The notes under the pieces: generated by a model
Seen by the model: the letters and a program-made list of their open reading frames with translations, nothing else
Told to the model about the DNA's origin: nothing
The model's database searches: none
From: Takakia lepidozioides
Lineage: Eukaryota > Streptophyta > Takakiopsida > Takakiales > Takakiaceae
Direction: 5' to 3'
Length of the DNA stretch: 64,000 nucleotides
NCBI GenBank assembly: GCA_030704615.1
Contig: CM060731.1
Location: 29,698,001 to 29,762,000 of the forward strand
Program-made: the position numbers and the translations under genes
In this document: positions 1 through 10,689 of the stretch, in pieces
Numbering within the stretch: position 1 is the stretch's first letter
Layout: every line of letters begins with the position of its first letter

Positions 1-2380
1 GATGCAGATTCGCTTAATGCAGTCATGGACCATTTCTCCGTGTTGAGCTCTCCCAATATTCGAAACCTGGTGAATGCACTCAGAATGGGCACAGGCACTG
101 CTGGATTCATGGACAACATTATGGACCTGAAACGGAGGAGTCGCTATGAATTCATTCAAAACAGTATCTTCCCTGGCCAGGGCTTGTCCAAGGTGTATTT
201 GTTCAAGATGTCCGCTGTGGGCGAAGGCAGTGGTGTGAGCATTGTCCGCCGTATGCAACCAGGAGGAGATTTGGCTAAATGTTGGTTAATGTTTGATCAC
301 TGCAAACGGGTGAAGGGTTGGACAACCATGGCGTGCCATGTGTATGATCCGGCGTACCAGCGTGTGCTCTCCATAGCAATTTGTGATATGCAGTCGGAGG
401 ACACTGAATCCCAGATGCTCATGTGGAATTCGCTCTTGGCCGTCATGCAGCGCAATGGAATACAAAACACAAATTTTGCGGGCTTCATGGCTGATAGTGC
501 ACAGGCAAATTTCAATGCAGTACGACGCGTGTTTGGTTCGGGGGATCCTAAGGTCCCAATGGAAAATAGGGAGCGCACATGCCTCTTCCATTGGACTCAA
601 TCTCTGGCACGTCATACAAAGCGCTGCATTCGCCCTGACCTGCAGTTGGAGCACAGAAGGCTTTGTCTCAAGTACAAGAATGCCACCTCAATGGGAGAAG
701 CTGAGAGCACTTACCAGGCAATCCGGGCTTGGTGGTTCTCCTCTGGTGCTGCAACAGGTACCCACGTCAATGAGTTGGAGGACTGGTTGGTTTTTTGGCA
801 CTTCAGATACAGACAGTGGGGAGCTTTCATGACGACGGTAAGCCTCTTCAATCCCAAAAACAGAAATTTTGCATCGTGCCTGTTCATTTGGGGTTCTTCG
901 ATTGTCACTTGAAGAACCTCTACCATTTGTTTTCGTTCCTCACATATCCATGCAATGCCTCCTACAGGACATGTCCTTGGAGGACTTGGCCGACATGCCA
1001 TCCTGTAATTTGGCGGAGACTGTTCACAACGCCTGGATGCAGCAGTCTACCAAAGCAGGTCGTGACTTGTATGTGGCCACTGCTGATGACATGGTGCGTG
1101 CACTTACACAACAAACCAGGTACCGCAATTTTCTGATGGGACGGGGTGGAGGCAAGGGCCCTGATACGACTTTGTTGATGCTAAGGGCTGCGAGTAGGTC
1201 CGGAGTCCCGTCAAAGATGGCCAGAGCTCTAAACAGATGCACTGAAGGGTCCCCTCTACAATCCAGGATCCCCCATTTGGAAGGCGAGGAAAGATTTGGA
1301 TCATGCAAAAGGAAATTGAACACTCTTCCAGGGTCAGATGGAGATTCCCATCGGCCAGACAGGGTCAATTTCTCTGTGCCAAAGGTGTCTCCACTGCAGA
1401 CTGAGTCGTGTGCCCGCCCCTTCCCAGGTGGGTCCTCCTCCAGTGGAGCAGGTGCAGAACATACAAGCACAGCAGCGGGAATCCCATTGGAGGAGGCGGT
1501 GGCCATGGTGCAGGAATCCGATTGCATTGATAGTGAGTGGCATATAGAACGCACCCCACCAGGATCTAGAGTGGCTTGCATGGCAATTCGGACCCCCTCA
1601 TTCAAGAAATGCAAATCAAAGATATGCAAAGGCTCCAGGGGGACTCCAGCTCCAACATTCACAGGGTTGTTCCGACCTTATCATAGTGGGGAGTCAAAGG
1701 ACCACAAATTTTGGTTCTGCCCAGACGATATGGCACGATGCGTGAAGGGAACAGTTCGTCCTTCGGTGATAATGAAACCCCCTCCCCCCGCAATTTGGCC
1801 TGTGCAAATTGGGACGTCGCTGTCATCAACCGAGATAAGCATGCTGGAGGAGGGAGGGTTCTGTCTTGCACGGTCCCGGGTGGTGCCCTCATGCACTGTC
1901 GGCACAGATGTGCCACATGCTCCGGCAATGCCGCCACCCGGTGCCGACTCCCACCCAACAAAAAGAGATGGAAAAACAGTGCGCCGTTTCGCTTCGGGTG
2001 CAGATCACGAATGCAAGATGGAATCTGCTAGAATTTTGCAGGCTCGGGTGTCTCGTATCACCGAAGTCCCTTCTCCGGGGTATGGACTGATTTACACAGT
2101 GCTGTCAATTGGGTCAGTTCTTCATGACAAAGAATATCAGGTTACCGTTGGGAATTTCCCTTCGTGCACTTGTCCGGACTTTGTAACGATGCGTGAGGGC
2201 GCTCTCGGCATGAGAGGGAAGTGGGTCCCCTGCAAGCATCAATATTACATATACCTTGTGATTATGTGTTGCGACGGTAAGAGAGACCAATTCATCCACC
2301 AAGCCACACTAGGCTATGGAGAAGTGAACACCCTTCTACAGAGGGACACCTCGCGTGGAGCTCCGCCAACTTCTCTTTGA
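1..2380 (+). CDS. SWIM-type MULE-like transposase A (5' end outside window)
   Basis: Probable DNA transposase that would cut and rejoin element ends in the nucleus. The visible first exon (to 837) carries a MULE-style catalytic region: an aspartate in HVYDPAYQ, a second in FMADSAQAN, then a Cys-x2-His (CLFHW) about 29 residues later. A GT-AG intron (838-967) joins in frame to exon 2 (968-2380). Exon 2 is Ser/Pro-rich and low in complexity, then ends in a SWIM zinc finger (CTC ... CKH) close to the C terminus, as in many plant MULE transposases. The frame is intact through both exons, so this copy is the least decayed of the transposases here. Homology to copy B at 10.7-14.3 kb is clear through the catalytic and SWIM parts. 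The third catalytic acidic residue cannot be placed by eye. It converges on the ParB-methyltransferase gene on the other strand. Confidence 0.72.
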
Positions 2381-2695
2381 ACACATACGAGCCATGCCCG
2401 CTTCCCATGCTGGTTTGCAGGTTGCCGTGTGAAGACTTTGCATTTCTGACAAACATATGGATTTTGTTTACGGAACCAGGGCAAATGCACATGCAATTCA
2501 TTGTAAGCGTCTATCTGTGAATTGAAATAAATTGTGACAATCATTCTGAGCTCAAATCTGCCATGTTTTCATATTTCTGTTTTTGAGCGGGCATTGCAGA
2601 CATGGTGTGTGTTGGCCCCCTTTGTTTTGTCCATGGTAATAGGCCCTCTTCCTGCAATCCTCGCCTATAGGACCTTCTTCTCTAGCAGATTTGTG
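2381..2695. other. Intergenic, transposase A 3' flank
   Basis: No coding signal seen. It probably holds the transposase 3' UTR (an AATAAA-like motif near 2525) and separates two convergent genes. Confidence 0.4.
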
Positions 2696-2802
2696 CCGCT
2701 CACGCTTCCCTGAAGCGTGAGCTCAGCTCACGCTTTGTAGCTTGAACGTGAGCTCAGCTCCCAGGCTCACGGGGCTGGGCTCACGCCGTAGCTACGCTCA
2801 GT
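2696..2802. repeat. GTGAGC/GCTCAC hairpin cluster beside ParB-MTase copy 1
   Basis: Six or more copies of GCTCAC or its complement lie within about 100 bases, forming overlapping inverted repeats such as TCACGCTTC ... GAAGCGTGA and the perfect palindrome GTGAGCTCAGCTCAC. The cluster lies just beyond the 3' end of the minus-strand ParB-methyltransferase gene. A cluster with the same hexamer lies beyond the 3' end of the second copy at 26.2 kb. It could be an element subterminal region, a recombination hotspot or a 3'-end structure. Confidence 0.6.
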
Positions 2803-2920
2803 AAGAACAAATCCACTTCAAGAATGTCAATACCAGCACAACCAGAAAGGGTTTTCAATGAAATAAGAGAGCGGAGGGAGGTGCCTCACAAAATCTGGAA
2901 GCAACTTACAATGTGACCAC

Positions 2921-5900
2921 TCACTCGTAAACCGGGGGCTCCTCGGCCTCGATCCCAACTTCCTCCCCCTGCTCCTTCTCGGATTTTTCCTCATCCTCCG
3001 AGGATGCCGCTTCCTCTTTCGGCAGACGTTCAGCCGCTGCAAGTTCCGAGTTGTGGAGGGCAGTATCTGGCTCGAAGGCGAACACATGCCTGTCGGACAA
3101 CGTCCCTGCCCACATTGAAGCACTTGAGGAACAAAGCGGGCGGTTAATAGCTTGCGGCATGCAATTGCAATTGGGCCAGGGGACAAACTGAGCATGTGAA
3201 AGCTTACCCGTGCCGCATGTGAAGTCCAGAATCCGCCCTTGGACATCCGAGCACGTCTCCATGAGGGTTTGGATGAAAACAGGGCTCCGGGTCTGGCTGT
3301 ACCGCCACGGTTTGCTTGTCTTTGTGTCCTTCGGCATACTGGAGTGGGGCACATAGTTGTAGAGGACATCGTAGGTTACAGGGTCCACAGTGGCATCAAC
3401 AAGACGACCGTCGTTGCGGAATTTGAACGTAGACCCTCTCTTCACAAAGCAATATGCCTCAAACACCAATGTCTGCACATCCAACAAAGAAGGGATCAAC
3501 TCCAGGGTCTACTTAACATACACCACAATATGAAGTGAATGCAATAGATTGATAACTTACACTTTGGCCCTCTGTTCGCAACCCCTGTGTACTGATGCAG
3601 AACCATTTTCTGAGGAGGACCGGGGTGACACTTTTTGGTGTCCACCTTGCCACCGCATTCTCTGTGGTCTTCCCTCTCGTGGCAAGGACAACCACACATC
3701 CACCGTCATCCAGAAGCATCCCCGCCAGCCCAAACCCGGCTTTCCAGTAGTCCTCAGTAAACCTGTTCCAGGTGGGCACACCATCCAGGCCCTCCAGCAG
3801 CTCCCCATCTAGAATGTCGAGGAGAATCATGTCGCAAGCTCTCTCCACCTCAACCCCCCCCCCCCCCGAGTGCTCTTGCAATCCGTGCTCACAGCCGTGA
3901 AGAATTCCATCATGGCTTCAAAACCAGGGGTGTCTTTAGGCTCTGTACCGCCAGCCCTCTTCTTGGCTTTCCCCTTCTGCTCCGCCAGAGACTTGCTATG
4001 TGCCACCTTCTTTGCCCTGGCGGCGAGAGCATCAAGGAAGCTCTCATTGACGCATTGGATGATGGTTGGAGGTTCTAGCTTTGGCCTGTGCGTAAACGTC
4101 ACCGCCGAATACCGCCGTGTAGGCTCGCCCTCAAATGCCAACTTCTTGGCAGAGCCAGTCCCACTCCGAACTGACTTGGGAACCCGGACGACTGGTGACT
4201 GGGTAGGAGCAACAGCAGTCACAGGACCTTGAACAAAGTCGTCGTCCGAGTCACTCTCTTGGGTCCCCTCCTGCGCCTCCTCCGATGCCCCGATGGTTTT
4301 CTTCTTTTTGGGTGTTACTGCACTCACCTGTTTCCTTGTCCTTTTCCTTTGGCCTTTACTCTTCTCATGCAATTTCTCCTGAATTCCTGCCTGAGCAAGC
4401 TCTGCCGCTTTCCTGGAGTTCGCAAGCGCTTTTGCCTCTTTTGCACCCAACGGAGGCAGCGGAGCCCGGTTTCGTCGGAATTCAGCATCCAGCTTCAATT
4501 GAAACTCGGATCGGTCGAGCGAGCCGGGCGGAAGGTCCACATACCAAGGGCAATCACGCAAATGTTCCAGATGCCACTCCTTCACAATATCGTCAGTGTA
4601 CATGGAGTCAGCCCCAGGGTTCCTCCATGCCAAGAAGAATGGTGGCTCGAAAGACAGATGACCTTTCTCCAAAAGGGAGAACTTGCAGTACCTGCATTCA
4701 TGAAAAACACAATGAGGTCCCTGAAATGCATATTCGGCACCATTTTCCCAGGTTGGGGCAGACGTGAGTGGGCCTAGAAATGGAAAAATGGCGCCGAATT
4801 TCGGTTTTCGGTGACTGCCACCCTAGGGACTTAGCCATCTTGGGAGCCCTGAACTGGAAATTCGGCGCCATTTTTCCCGGTTTGGCCCGAAGATGGCTAA
4901 GTCCCAGAACTGCAATAGGGACTAGAATTGGAAAAATGGCGCCGAATTTCCAGTTCAGGGCCAGCCACCCTACGGACTTAGCCCGAAAATGACTACGTCC
5001 CTGAACGGCAATAGGGCCTAGAACTGGAAAATGGCGCCGAATTTCCAGTTCAGGGCCAGCCACCCTAGGGACTTAGCCCGAAAATGGCTACGTCCCTGAA
5101 CGGCAATAGGGCCTAGAACTGGAAAATGGCGCCGAATTTCCAGTTCGGGGCCAGCCAGTCTAGGGACTTAGCCCGAAAATGGCTAAGTCCCTGAACGGCA
5201 ATAGGGCCTAGAACTGGAAAATGGCGCCGAATTTCCACTTCGGGGCCAGCCACCCTAGGGACTTAGCCCGAAAATGGCTAAGTCCCTGAACGGCAATAGG
5301 GCCTGGAACTGGAAAATGGCGCCGAATTTCCAGTTCAGGGCCAGCCAGTCTAGGGACTTAGCCCGAAAATGGCCAAGTCCCTGAACGGCAATAGGGCCTA
5401 GAACTGGAAAATGGCGCCAAATTTCCAGTTCCGGGCCAGCCAGTCTAGGGACTTAGCCATTTTCGGAGCCCTGACTGGAAATTCGGCGCCATTTTCCCTA
5501 ACACCACATAAGGCCTCTAACATCCTGAAATGCAAGGACTTGAAAGAAAGGCAGCGCGTATGTACCTGTACAGAAGGCGCATTGCTGCTTTGTCCGCGTT
5601 CGGCTGGTTGGTGAACTTGTGGCTCCGGCGAGCATCTGTTATCTCCCGAAAGAATAGGTTGGTTTTGTAGAGCAGAAAGTACCTCGTCACATAGTCGCGT
5701 AGGCTCTCTACTGCAGGAGATATCTCCATCTTGAACTGATGTGCTTGTGTGTCCAGCTGCTCTTGCGCATTTGTCGTCACCTGTGGAGATTCTCCATCAG
5801 ATCGCTTTCCTGATAAAATACAATGAATCCACCCCCTACTAGAGTAGAAGCCCCAAACGAAGCGTGGGGAAGTACCTGAAACCACCATGTCATGCGGTTC

Positions 5901-8833
5901 ATCCACATGTCGAATGTGGGGTCAAAGAGTTTGTCCGGTTTGGGGAAGCTCCACATGTCCCTGGTACTTTGGGAACCATTCCAGATTTGGAGCCACCTGG
6001 TCTGTCCAACCACCCAGCATATTCGTAAGCGCCAAACACCACAAAAAGGAGTTGTTGCCACCACAATTTGGTTAAGAATGTATCACCTTTTCTGTTGCAT
6101 CCACATAGGATGTGGCTAGATGATGGAGCTTCTCCAATGTCATCATGGGCTTCAGAGCGCGAGAGTAGTGCTTCCCCACCTCCACCAGAAAGTCGGCACC
6201 AAGGGCGGGATCAGCTATGGCCACGTACTTTACCATCCGCGACTTGTACTTTATGCGGGCCCTCACCTCCGCAGCTTTGACATACGATTCGAGTGCCGGG
6301 AGGGTTGGATTCTTCTCCTCTGACTCCATGTAGAACCTCCGCGCATGTGCCAAATCCTGCTGTATTTTTGTCTGTCAAGAATGCGCACATAAGATTAGAG
6401 ATCCTGCTCAACACAATTTCTTCTATTGGGGGAGGAGATTAGAAATCACGGTGAAGACCTTTTCTTCTATTGGGGGAGGAGAGACAAATTAGCTCAACAA
6501 AATTGTCCGGAGCTTTACCCGAAATATGTAGTCCACCATGGCGTCGACGCTCAGCCTATACCAAGTTCTGTCTGCCTTTGCCTCCGACTTGCGCAGGAGG
6601 TCGGCACTGAGGGAATTGGCAAACTCTTGCACCCCCTGCTTCCCGACATCCTTCACTCGGAAGAGCATATGGGACAAGTTGGTGGCAATGAAGGCATTCT
6701 CAGTCACCCTGCAGTGCCACATTTCCATCAAACAATACTGAAATGGGAATTTCATCATATATGAGGATTCGCAATGAAATGACTTCCAAATTCAAAGTCC
6801 AAAAGCGAGAGGCGTTGTAACTTACGAGTTGATGTCCGCCATTGCAGCTTTGAGAAGACTGCGATCTTTGGGCCCCGCAACCTTCAGCACAACACACTCC
6901 ACGGCGAAATGCCAATCGAGGTCGTTGGGGTGGGCTTGGGCAATGTGCTCCATCCATGCCAGGAGGCGATGATTGCCGTCCCACACGTAGAACATCTTAC
7001 TGGACAAGTGCTGGAAAAGAGGATCACTAGCAATCGATCTCTCGAACTCCTCATTTCGCGTTTGCCAATGGGGACCCGATTTGTCCACCTCATCGGAAGT
7101 GTGGGCACGGGAAGCTCCGTGGTCGTTCTCAATGGAAACGTAAAATGCGGCAGACCCCATTCGATATCCATCCCGGAAAGAGAATTTCAGCTTGTCGATA
7201 TCGCCTGGGAGGGCAGGTCTCACCACCTGCAATGACACCAAGCGGCAAAGGGGAATTCGAAGCTTGGCCGGGTACACCATGCCCCCAGCACCCTGCCAAT
7301 ATTGCTGTGGGTTGCCTCCAACATCTTGGCAGCGGCCAACTTCATATCCGCCTCCGACATGACATCTGCTGCAGAGGGGTTTTCCGGCAGCCCACCAGGA
7401 TCGCCAAATCCAGCCTGTATGCTCTGGGTTTGGGGCCTGGGGATGTCCGGGAGGATGTCATCCTGGTCAGAAAGCTCCCTATCGTCCTCCTCAACAGGGT
7501 CAGCCACCTGCGAAATCACCTCCAGCACTCTCCCCGTCTCTATTGCCCTCTCCCTGGCTTCACCTCGAACTTGCACAATCCGTGCTCTTTCTGGTGTTCT
7601 TTCCTCTCCTCCACTCTCCACCGTATGGGTAATTGCAGGGGCTGCTCTTGCCCGCGATGGTCTAACCGGTGTGTTGCTGCCTCTTTGTGGTGTCTTGGAG
7701 GGATCCACCGTCTCTGTGCGTCCCTCACTTACATGGGAATCTGTCAGTTCGGAACCCCTGGCCTCTTCAGTGGCCTTTTCTCTTTCCTCCTGGCTAGCCT
7801 TGTGTCTTGCCTGTTCTTTTGCCCTCTCTTTTGCCCTCTCACGGGCTTTCTGTTTCTTATTAGGGCTAGCAGCAGGGGAGCACGGATGGACGACCACCTT
7901 TGAGGTAGGCGAACTGACACCCTCGCGTGCACTGCGAACTCCCCCCTCCGTAGCCCGTGACGGCTCTCGCGCCGGGGATTGCACGTGCTTGGCTTTCTTC
8001 TTCTTCTTTGCTTGGACGGGCCCTACTGCTTCTGCATCAACAACTCCATTGCCGGATCTGCTGTTCTCACTTCCTCACGCCCTTCACCTGCCATGAGGCC
8101 TGCACCAACCTCCCCAATGCCTATTCTGTCATACTCTCGCTGCAGGTCCTCCCGTCCACCAACAAAAGGTTGAAGTTTGCCCTCTCGCTCCAAGGTGGGC
8201 GGTTCAAACATGCGATGAGTTGCAGCAGTCGATGATACCACCAGCGTGCCGGGCTCGTCGTCACTCTGTCATTCCCAAAATCGTGAGAACCAACATCGGT
8301 GCCAAAACCAGCATCGCAACCACCATAGCAACAATCGTGTAACAAAAATGAAAACATAACAAATTAAGGAAGTATGGAGAGCCATGCAACAACAATGAAA
8401 ACAAATGCAACCATTGCCTGAGAATGACATGCACAAGCAGCCTTCTCCAGAGCTGCCGGATTTGCACACGCATTGCAAACAATCTAAGGTTCACTCAACT
8501 ATCTAAGGTTCACTCATCCAGCGAAGCCAGGATGAAGATGCAAAAACAAAGCGAGGCAACAAAGCGAAAGCGAAAGCGAAATCGAACAAAGCGAAAGCAG
8601 AAGTGGCTTGCCTGAGAGTACTCGGCTTCAGTTGGCGCGGGTTGTGAGCAAGACACTGGAATCTCCTGCTGGAGCTTCAGTTTGGCCATGCGAGAGATTG
8701 GCCGCCGTCCGTAGTACAGAGCTTTCAACTTCCGCCGCGGTCTGGATGTGAGGTCTCTCTCAGGAGAGCCACGCCCTTCAGGCGGCATAAGTCCCAACCA
8801 AAATGGAAAAAGATCTCCGTTTTTGGGGTACAT
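2921..8833 (-). CDS. ParB/Srx-like domain plus DNA methyltransferase-like protein, copy 1
   Basis: Multi-exon gene read on the minus strand. The N-terminal part (about 7220-8060) is low in complexity with a Lys-rich, NLS-like run (AKKKKKAK) and many Arg/Glu. Next (6826-7285) is a ParB/sulfiredoxin-like domain: LRIPLCRLVSLQVVRP, then VWDGNHRLLAW, ending CVVL. Then come about 300 residues of unassigned helical sequence in exons near 6519-6708, 6087-6373, 5877-6003 and 5565-5780. The C-terminal part (2921-4690) is a methyltransferase-like domain: a motif-IV-like strand (MILLDILDGE) and a W...YW...GMLLDDGG pattern, followed downstream by the SAM-binding motif LDFTCGTG and a trailing FAFEPD. Introns are GT-AG; one near 4700-5560 holds a tandem palindromic array. 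A small exon at 8610-8833 may be the true 5' end (GC donor), but the link from there to about 8060 is unresolved. Prokaryotic and phage ParB-methyltransferase fusions are the nearest architecture I know. Intron positions match copy 2. Confidence 0.66.
3209..3510 (-). CDS. Exon of ParB-MTase copy 1 with SAM-binding motif
   Basis: This exon reads from a predicted acceptor to a GTAAGC donor placed directly after LDFTCGTG. In amino-methyltransferases this glycine-rich strand-loop (typically DPFxGSG) binds S-adenosylmethionine. The equivalent exon in copy 2 ends at the same codon (LDLSMGTG). The rest of the fold continues in the last exon (2921-3125), where an Ala-x4-R-x-aromatic-FE pattern matches the usual GIE segment. 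The gene then ends in an acidic tail. Confidence 0.62.
3852..3866. repeat. 14-bp poly-C/poly-G run in ParB-MTase copy 1
   Basis: A 14-base C run (G on the coding strand) lies where the reading frame changes between the linker and the methyltransferase motif IV. Either it is an indel-prone site that breaks the frame, or it sits in a very short intron of about 45 bases (donor after FFTA, acceptor before VEVERACD). Copy 2 has a normal intron at the same place, which favours the intron reading. Confidence 0.5.
4766..5505. repeat. 95-bp tandem array inside an intron of ParB-MTase copy 1
   Basis: About seven units with ATGGCGCCGAATTTCC at 5031, 5126, 5221, 5316 and 5411, giving a 95-bp period. Each unit holds a GGCGCC core and an internal inverted repeat GACTTAGCC ... 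GGCTAAGTC. The outer units are inverted relative to the middle ones, so the array is itself roughly symmetric. It lies wholly between two exons of the minus-strand gene. Confidence 0.85.
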
Positions 8834-9019
8834 GCCTCGAATAGCATGTTAAGCCAAGATTAGCATCAGATTTAGGGTACTTATCCAGGAAGCCATGTGT
8901 CGCCAGCCCGAATGAAAACGGACGGCGGTGGACATTTATTGCCCAACTGCGCAATTAAATGTCGGATGAAGCCCTCCATGTCGGATGAAAAACGACGGAA
9001 CTTGGCCCGGAATTTCCAA

Positions 9020-9645
9020 CGTAGAGGTAATTCGGAGCGCTGCAGGATGGAAATCCGGCGCCGGATTTCCATCCTGCAGGTAATTCGGAGCGCAGCAGGA
9101 TGGAAATCCGGCGCCGGATTTCCATCCTGCAAGGTAGGGCGGCGCGCGAAATTTCCCTCACGCAGGTAATTCAGAAAGCGGATGGATGGAAATCCGGCGC
9201 CGGATTTCCATCCGCGCAGGTAGGGCGGCGCGCCAAATTTCCCTCACGCAGGTAATTCGGAGGCGGATGGATGGAAATCCGGCGCCGGATTTCCATCCAC
9301 GCAGGTAGGGCGGCGCGCGAAATTTCCCTCACGCAGGTAATTCAGAAGCGGATGGATGGAAATCCGGCGCCGGATTTATCCGCGCAGGTAGGGCGCGCGC
9401 GAAATTTTCCCCACGCAGGTAATTCAGAAGTGGATGGTTGGAAATCCGGCGCCGGATTTACATCCGCGAATGTAGGGCGGCGCGCGAAATTTCCCTCACG
9501 CAGGTAATTCGGAGGCGGATGGATGGAAATCTGGCGCCGGATTTCCATCCGCGCAGGAAGGGCGGCGCGCGAAATTTCCCTCACGTAGGTAATTCCCTCA
9601 CGCAGGTAATTCAGAAGCGGATGGATGGAAACGTTTTTCTTGGAA
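9020..9645. repeat. 84-86 bp tandem array with perfect GGCGCC palindrome
   Basis: Seven to eight units. Most carry the palindrome GAAATCCGGCGCCGGATTTC (positions about 9049, 9102, 9189, 9273, 9358, 9441 and 9525), joined by a spacer with GGTAGGGCGGCGCGC and CCCTCACGCAGGTAATTC. All reading frames across it are Arg/Ser-rich artefacts of the repeat. It lies between the divergent ParB-MTase copy 1 and transposase B. Confidence 0.88.
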
Positions 9646-9649
9646 ATCC

Positions 9650-10640
9650 TTGACTGCTAGAGCAAATCGGAACAGCCTCGAACGGGAAATTCGGCGCCGT
9701 TTTTCCATTCTGGGAGGTTTTAACGACTTCCTTTTGAGGGGACCCGATGGAAATTCGGCGCCGATTCCATCCGGGGGATGGTCTCTATCGGAGAGGTGCC
9801 GGCCTCTCCGCCGCTCTTTGGATATTCGGTGCCGAATTTCCGTCCGGGGATTGAAATATGACGGCCAGGTGCCGGCCTCTCCCCCCTCCCCGACTGCATT
9901 GGAACGCCCCGGATGGAAATTCGGCGCCGTTTTTCCATCTGGGGAGGTTTTTATGTCGGCCAGTTTTTCGGCTGACCCCCGACACGACTTCCTTTGGGGG
10001 GCCCGGATGGAAATTCGGCGCCGAATCTCCTATCAGGGATGCTCTGTCGAACCCGCCGGCCTCTACGCCCGGGCGACTTCATCCGGGCGTCCCCTGGTGC
10101 CGAATTTCCGTCCGGGGGTTGAAATGTGACGGCCAGGTGCCGACCTCTCCCTCCTCCCCAACTGCATCCGAACCGCCCCGGATGGAAATTCGGCGCCGTT
10201 TTTCCATCTGGGTGTTTTATGCCGGCCAGTTTTCGGCCTGACCCCCCGACACGACTTCCTTTGGGGGGGCCTGGATGGAAATTCCGCGCCGAATCTCCAT
10301 CCAGGGGATGTTCTCTGTCGCACACCGCCGGCCTCTGCGCCCGACCATCCGGGCTTCCCCTGTTGTATATTCGTGCCGAATTTCCGTCCGGGGGTTGTAA
10401 TGTGAGGGCCAGATGGCGGCCTTTCCCCCGAGCCGACTGCATCCGAAAGCCTTTTTCCTTTTGGGGGATCCGAATGGAAATTCGGTGCTGAATTTCCATC
10501 CGGGTGTTCTCTGTCGACAGGTGCCGACATCTCTGCCCCAGACGACTTCATCCGTGCGGCCCCTGTTGGATTGGGTGCCGAATTTCCATTCGGGGGTAGT
10601 AATGTGACGGCACGGTGCCGGCTTCTCCCCTTCAGCCGAC
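9650..10640. repeat. Longer-period palindromic repeats, GGCGCC family
   Basis: Irregular units with alternating imperfect palindromes of the form GGAAATTCGGCGCCG ... CGAATTTCC and a spacer containing GTGACGGCCAGGTGCCGGCC. The core is the same as in the neighbouring array but the spacer differs, so this is a related, older array. Confidence 0.75.
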
Positions 10641-10689
10641 ATCATCCGGACGGCCCCCCACTTTCTGACTGCATACCGTTGGCAGTTAT

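Noticed and set aside
286-1662. Antisense ORFs over transposase A
   Set aside because: Shadows of the conserved forward frame.
2696-2802. Transcription terminator
   Set aside because: Hairpins without a terminator context for plant Pol II; the parallel with 26.2 kb suggests an element repeat.
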